Source of the DNA: Planctomycetaceae bacterium
GTDB taxonomy: Bacteria > Planctomycetota > Planctomycetia > Pirellulales > Thermoguttaceae
Length of the DNA: 9,273 nt
Assembly: GCA_031274385.1 (NCBI GenBank)
Contig: JAISQH010000029.1
Span: forward strand, 1 to 9,273
Direction of reading: 5' to 3'
Below, in pieces: positions 7,227 to 9,273 of this stretch. The first letter of the stretch is position 1. Each line of letters begins with the position of its first letter. The position numbers and the translations under genes were made by a program. The notes under the pieces are model-generated. The model worked only from the letters and a program-made list of their open reading frames with translations, had not been told where the DNA came from and searched no databases.

Positions 7227-7231
7227 TAGTT
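7132..7231 (-). repeat. Composite double-hairpin repeat, copy 2 (complete, - orientation)
   Basis: Inverse of copy 1: boxes AACTCCTACGGAGTT at 7132-7146 and 7208-7222, with the GC-rich hairpin (7167-7196) between them. One stem base differs from the other copies (CCCCATGC at 7168-7175 in place of CCCCGTGC); read on the minus strand this leaves a G-U pair, so the hairpin could survive in RNA of that sense. The outer box is followed by GTTTTAGTT (7223-7231), giving a short terminator-like form for rightward transcription from ldhA. Positions 7165-7231 match the reverse complement of 9207-9273 at 64 of 67 bases. The 57 nt between copies 1 and 2 (7075-7131) hold nothing recognised. Confidence 0.85.
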
Positions 7232-7248
7232 CATAGTTCATAGTTCAA
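7228..7248. repeat. 7-nt tandem repeat, AGTTCAT x3
   Basis: AGTTCAT, AGTTCAT, AGTTCAA in tandem at 7228-7248, starting within the tail of composite repeat copy 2. Simple-sequence expansion; no function assigned. From 7249 to 7330 nothing recognisable is seen. Confidence 0.7.
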
Positions 7249-7326
7249 AACGAAAACTTCGTCAACTAAAAGAAACAAAAGAACCATCGCCAAAAAATTA
7301 ACATAAAATTTATCATTCCGTATCGG

Positions 7327-7341
7327 AAAACCGACCGTCGG
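7327..7341 (-). terminator. Weak terminator-like hairpin downstream of the glycosyltransferase gene
   Basis: On the minus strand, about 17 nt after the stop codon, CCGACGGTCGG (7341-7331) can form a 4-bp stem with a 3-nt loop and is followed by TTTT (7330-7327). Very short, so low confidence; the composite repeats further downstream may do the real work. Confidence 0.25.
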
Positions 7342-7357
7342 CTACGATCACTTGATG

Positions 7358-9127
7358 TTACTTGAAGTCTTCAACTGTTTTCGGTATATTCTGAAACGGA
7401 CTTGAATTTTCCGAGACAGTAATTTTGACAATCATCATCTGATTGTTTTTTTCTTTGGAGTATCCCGGTTTGAAACGGCTGGTGTTAAATCGCTCAATCA
7501 TTTCAACATTTTCAGGGTTCCACCGGAGATATTCGTCTTCGGAAATACAAAAATATTGACCCAGCAAGAATTTTTGACCCGGCTCTGCCGGTCGCAACAT
7601 TTTTCCCGTTTGGAACATATAATAATAAACGAACGGAAACGAGGTATGACCAATACTGCGAAGTTCGGTATCAGGCGGAATTTTTCGGAATATTTCCGTG
7701 ACAGAACTGCCGACGTCCTCGTATTTCGTTTTAAGAATGTCAATGAAAAGCAAATTGTACGCCGATGCGATAAACAAAACAAAAACAATAATATCGGTAA
7801 TAAAAGCGTTTTTGGTATATTTTTGATACGTGTAGATTAAAGTAATAAAAATCGGTACGCTTACAAGCAAAAGAAGGATCGAAGGAATCAGGCGAATAGG
7901 AAAAAACAAATAAAATATTTTAACAATATGACTCTCCGCCCATATCATGTTACAAGCCGACCAAAGACAACAAATCGGCGCAAAAATCGAAACGATAATT
8001 ATCAACATTTTTCGGAACAAAATCAAAATCTGAAACCATGTTTCTTTTTTCCCCGTCATTTCCTGCATATAACGTTGGCATTGTTCGATCACAACGGCAG
8101 ACAAAATAACGAAACAAGGAATCATTGGAATGTAATATCGGGTCTTGGCTCCCGGCGGCAGCCAAACGGTAAAAAATGTTACGGCAATCGCGCCAAGACA
8201 AAATTTGACCGGAGCCGGAAACGGTTTCAAACGGTTACGGAAATCAGAACTCAAAAATGCAAGAAGGAAAATTGACCAAGGAAACAGAACGGCAAATTGT
8301 TCCAATGGATAAACGACCCAATGTTCCAAATAATTCGCAACTCCTTTTTGTTCAAAACGCATGCTAACATCACCCAATAACATCGTTTGTGTTGCTTCCC
8401 AATTTGTACTGTAATAAAAAATCATCTGCCACATTCCGAAAAGTCCAAGATAAAGACTAAAACCAATAAGATGTCCGTACGTGAACAAATTTGACAAACG
8501 TTTATTAAGGAACAAAGATAAGCCGATTATTGTACAAAAATAAAGCGGGGCTTGCGTGAAACCTTTGTTTAATGTTGCGCATGTCAGAAAAAGATAAGCG
8601 ACTGTCCATTTGGTTGTATTCGACCAACCATGATGTTCGGCGGCGTGCCAGAAAAGATAGGAGCCGGCAAGCAAGAACGTGAAAAGCATTTCCGTTTCAG
8701 CAACACCTCCGTATTTGAGAACATGAAACGTACTGAGAAATAAAAGACCCGCTAAAACAGGAACCATCCCGGAAAAAAAGGTACGGCAATAAAAATAGAT
8801 CAATAAAGCGGTTGCGATAACTGAAAAAACACTCGGCAATCGACCGGAAAGATGACCAAAATTGCCTAACATCGTTCCTGTTACAGCAATAACCCAATTT
8901 TGAAACGGAGGACGAGAAAGAAATAATTCACCCTGAATGGTCGGCACAAATAAATTCCCCGAAAAAAGCAATTCCTGTGCGCAAATGACACGCCGAGGCT
9001 CTTCCCCTTTATACGGAAGTTCCTGCAATCTCGGAAGAAAAATAATCAATCCCAACAAAATAAGAAGCAAAACTTCTAATATTGCCTTCCGTTTTTTTGA
9101 TTGAATTTGACGATCAATGATGTTCAT
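7358..9127 (-). CDS. ArnT/GT39-like polytopic membrane glycosyltransferase
   Basis: A 589-residue integral membrane protein that probably transfers a sugar from a polyprenyl-phosphate donor onto an envelope glycolipid or protein on the outer face of the inner membrane (PMT/ArnT clan, GT-C fold). The first membrane helix is at about 16-34. Next comes the family's acidic loop motif, G41-E42-E43-P-R45-R46, followed by EL-FSGN-FVPTIQGE and S71-R-P-P-F-Q-N-W78, equivalent to the usual DE.RY...SGDW..P...G....KPP..YW signature. RLPSV (R96) and AETEM (E144, E146) are in the usual places. Many further hydrophobic helices follow, and a hydrophilic C-terminal part from about 480 is likely periplasmic. 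Acceptor and donor cannot be told from the sequence. The ATG at 9127 has no Shine-Dalgarno; the leader is T-rich. The gene is convergent with ldhA and is bracketed by inverted copies of the composite repeat. Confidence 0.92.
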   Translation of the reverse strand: MNIIDRQIQSKKRKAILEVLLLILLGLIIFLPRLQELPYKGEEPRRVICAQELLFSGNLFVPTIQGELFLSRPPFQNWVIAVTGTMLGNFGHLSGRLPSVFSVIATALLIYFYCRTFFSGMVPVLAGLLFLSTFHVLKYGGVAETEMLFTFLLAGSYLFWHAAEHHGWSNTTKWTVAYLFLTCATLNKGFTQAPLYFCTIIGLSLFLNKRLSNLFTYGHLIGFSLYLGLFGMWQMIFYYSTNWEATQTMLLGDVSMRFEQKGVANYLEHWVVYPLEQFAVLFPWSIFLLAFLSSDFRNRLKPFPAPVKFCLGAIAVTFFTVWLPPGAKTRYYIPMIPCFVILSAVVIEQCQRYMQEMTGKKETWFQILILFRKMLIIIVSIFAPICCLWSACNMIWAESHIVKIFYLFFPIRLIPSILLLLVSVPIFITLIYTYQKYTKNAFITDIIVFVLFIASAYNLLFIDILKTKYEDVGSSVTEIFRKIPPDTELRSIGHTSFPFVYYYMFQTGKMLRPAEPGQKFLLGQYFCISEDEYLRWNPENVEMIERFNTSRFKPGYSKEKNNQMMIVKITVSENSSPFQNIPKTVEDFK

Positions 9128-9164
9128 ATAAGTTATCGATTCAAAAAATAGAAAATAGAAAAAA

Positions 9165-9205
9165 ATGTAACTGTCTATTTTATTTTTTAAGGATTGCGTG
9201 CAAAG
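9165..9205 (-). repeat. Shared intergenic motif, copy B, upstream of the glycosyltransferase
   Basis: Minus-strand counterpart of the motif at 1434-1473 (CTTTGCACG, 6 nt, TTAAAAAAT, then AAAATAGACAGTTACA). It ends about 38 nt before the glycosyltransferase ATG. TTGCAC (9203-9198) and TAAAAT (9182-9177) with a 15-nt spacer resemble a poorly spaced sigma70 promoter, so this copy could contain the promoter of that gene. The spacing is shorter than usual, and a dispersed repeat explains the similarity equally well. Confidence 0.45.
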
Positions 9206-9206
9206 T

Positions 9207-9273
9207 AACTAAAACAACTCCGTAGGAGTTTCATTTTGATAACCCCGTGCAAACGAAGTGCAGCACGGGGTAA
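9207..9273 (+). repeat. Composite double-hairpin repeat, copy 3 (cut by window end)
   Basis: AACTCCGTAGGAGTT at 9216-9230, then the GC-rich hairpin ACCCCGTGC (9242-9250) / GCACGGGGT (9263-9271) with a 12-nt loop. The second palindromic box expected about 20 nt further on lies beyond the window. Positions 9207-9273 match the reverse complement of 7165-7231 with three differences. The sequence stops two bases after the hairpin, which is what one expects if an assembler could not cross a multicopy element. Confidence 0.85.

Noticed and set aside
6835..7357. Small gene or structured regulatory RNA (riboswitch) between ldhA and the glycosyltransferase
   Set aside because: No open frame with a start signal was seen, and the structure present is accounted for by the paired composite repeats. 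The region lies downstream of both genes, which is the wrong place for a riboswitch.
7556..8275. Plus-strand open frames inside the glycosyltransferase gene
   Set aside because: Basic, low-complexity shadow translations opposite a multi-helix membrane protein; no start signals or domains.

Overview
The window looks like a contig from a planctomycete, probably a moderately AT-rich, possibly gut- or anaerobe-associated lineage. The strongest clue is the first gene. It has a prepilin-type N-terminus running straight into LPAVQAAREAARR and a C-terminal H-P-G...DG motif, the signature of the DUF1559 (SBP_bac_10) family, which is hugely expanded in Planctomycetes and close relatives. The habitat is inferred only from the AT-rich composition and a fermentative D-lactate dehydrogenase.

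Layout: 1-48 is a 46-base C run, probably an assembly or sequencing artefact. 98-1273 (+) is the DUF1559 pseudopilin-like gene, closed by a clear intrinsic terminator. 1274-1774 is a 501-bp intergenic region with several repeat-like signals: a hairpin, a motif shared with another intergenic region of this window, and a 44-bp imperfect inverted repeat with 9-nt internal periodicity. 1775-5755 (+) encodes a very large secreted multidomain protein, probably a carbohydrate-active enzyme with a TIM-barrel core between beta-sandwich modules. 5818-6834 (+) is a fermentative D-lactate dehydrogenase (ldhA). 6835-7357 is a convergent intergenic region holding two inverted copies of a composite hairpin repeat. 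7358-9127 (-) is a polytopic membrane glycosyltransferase of the GT39/ArnT-like class. A third copy of the composite repeat starts upstream of it and runs to the window end, so the contig may have broken in a multicopy element.

There is no obvious single pathway. The secreted hydrolase and ldhA are codirectional and 62 nt apart with no terminator between them, so partial co-transcription is possible (polysaccharide breakdown feeding sugar fermentation), but a sigma70-like promoter overlapping the hydrolase stop codon could give ldhA its own transcript. The glycosyltransferase is a separate, convergent unit.

I found no RNA gene, CRISPR array, transposase, integrase or defence system. The most unusual material is noncoding: the composite double-hairpin repeat family (three copies here, two bracketing the glycosyltransferase gene as 67-nt inverted copies at 64/67 identity), the 44-bp inverted repeat, and a motif shared by the two upstream regions.
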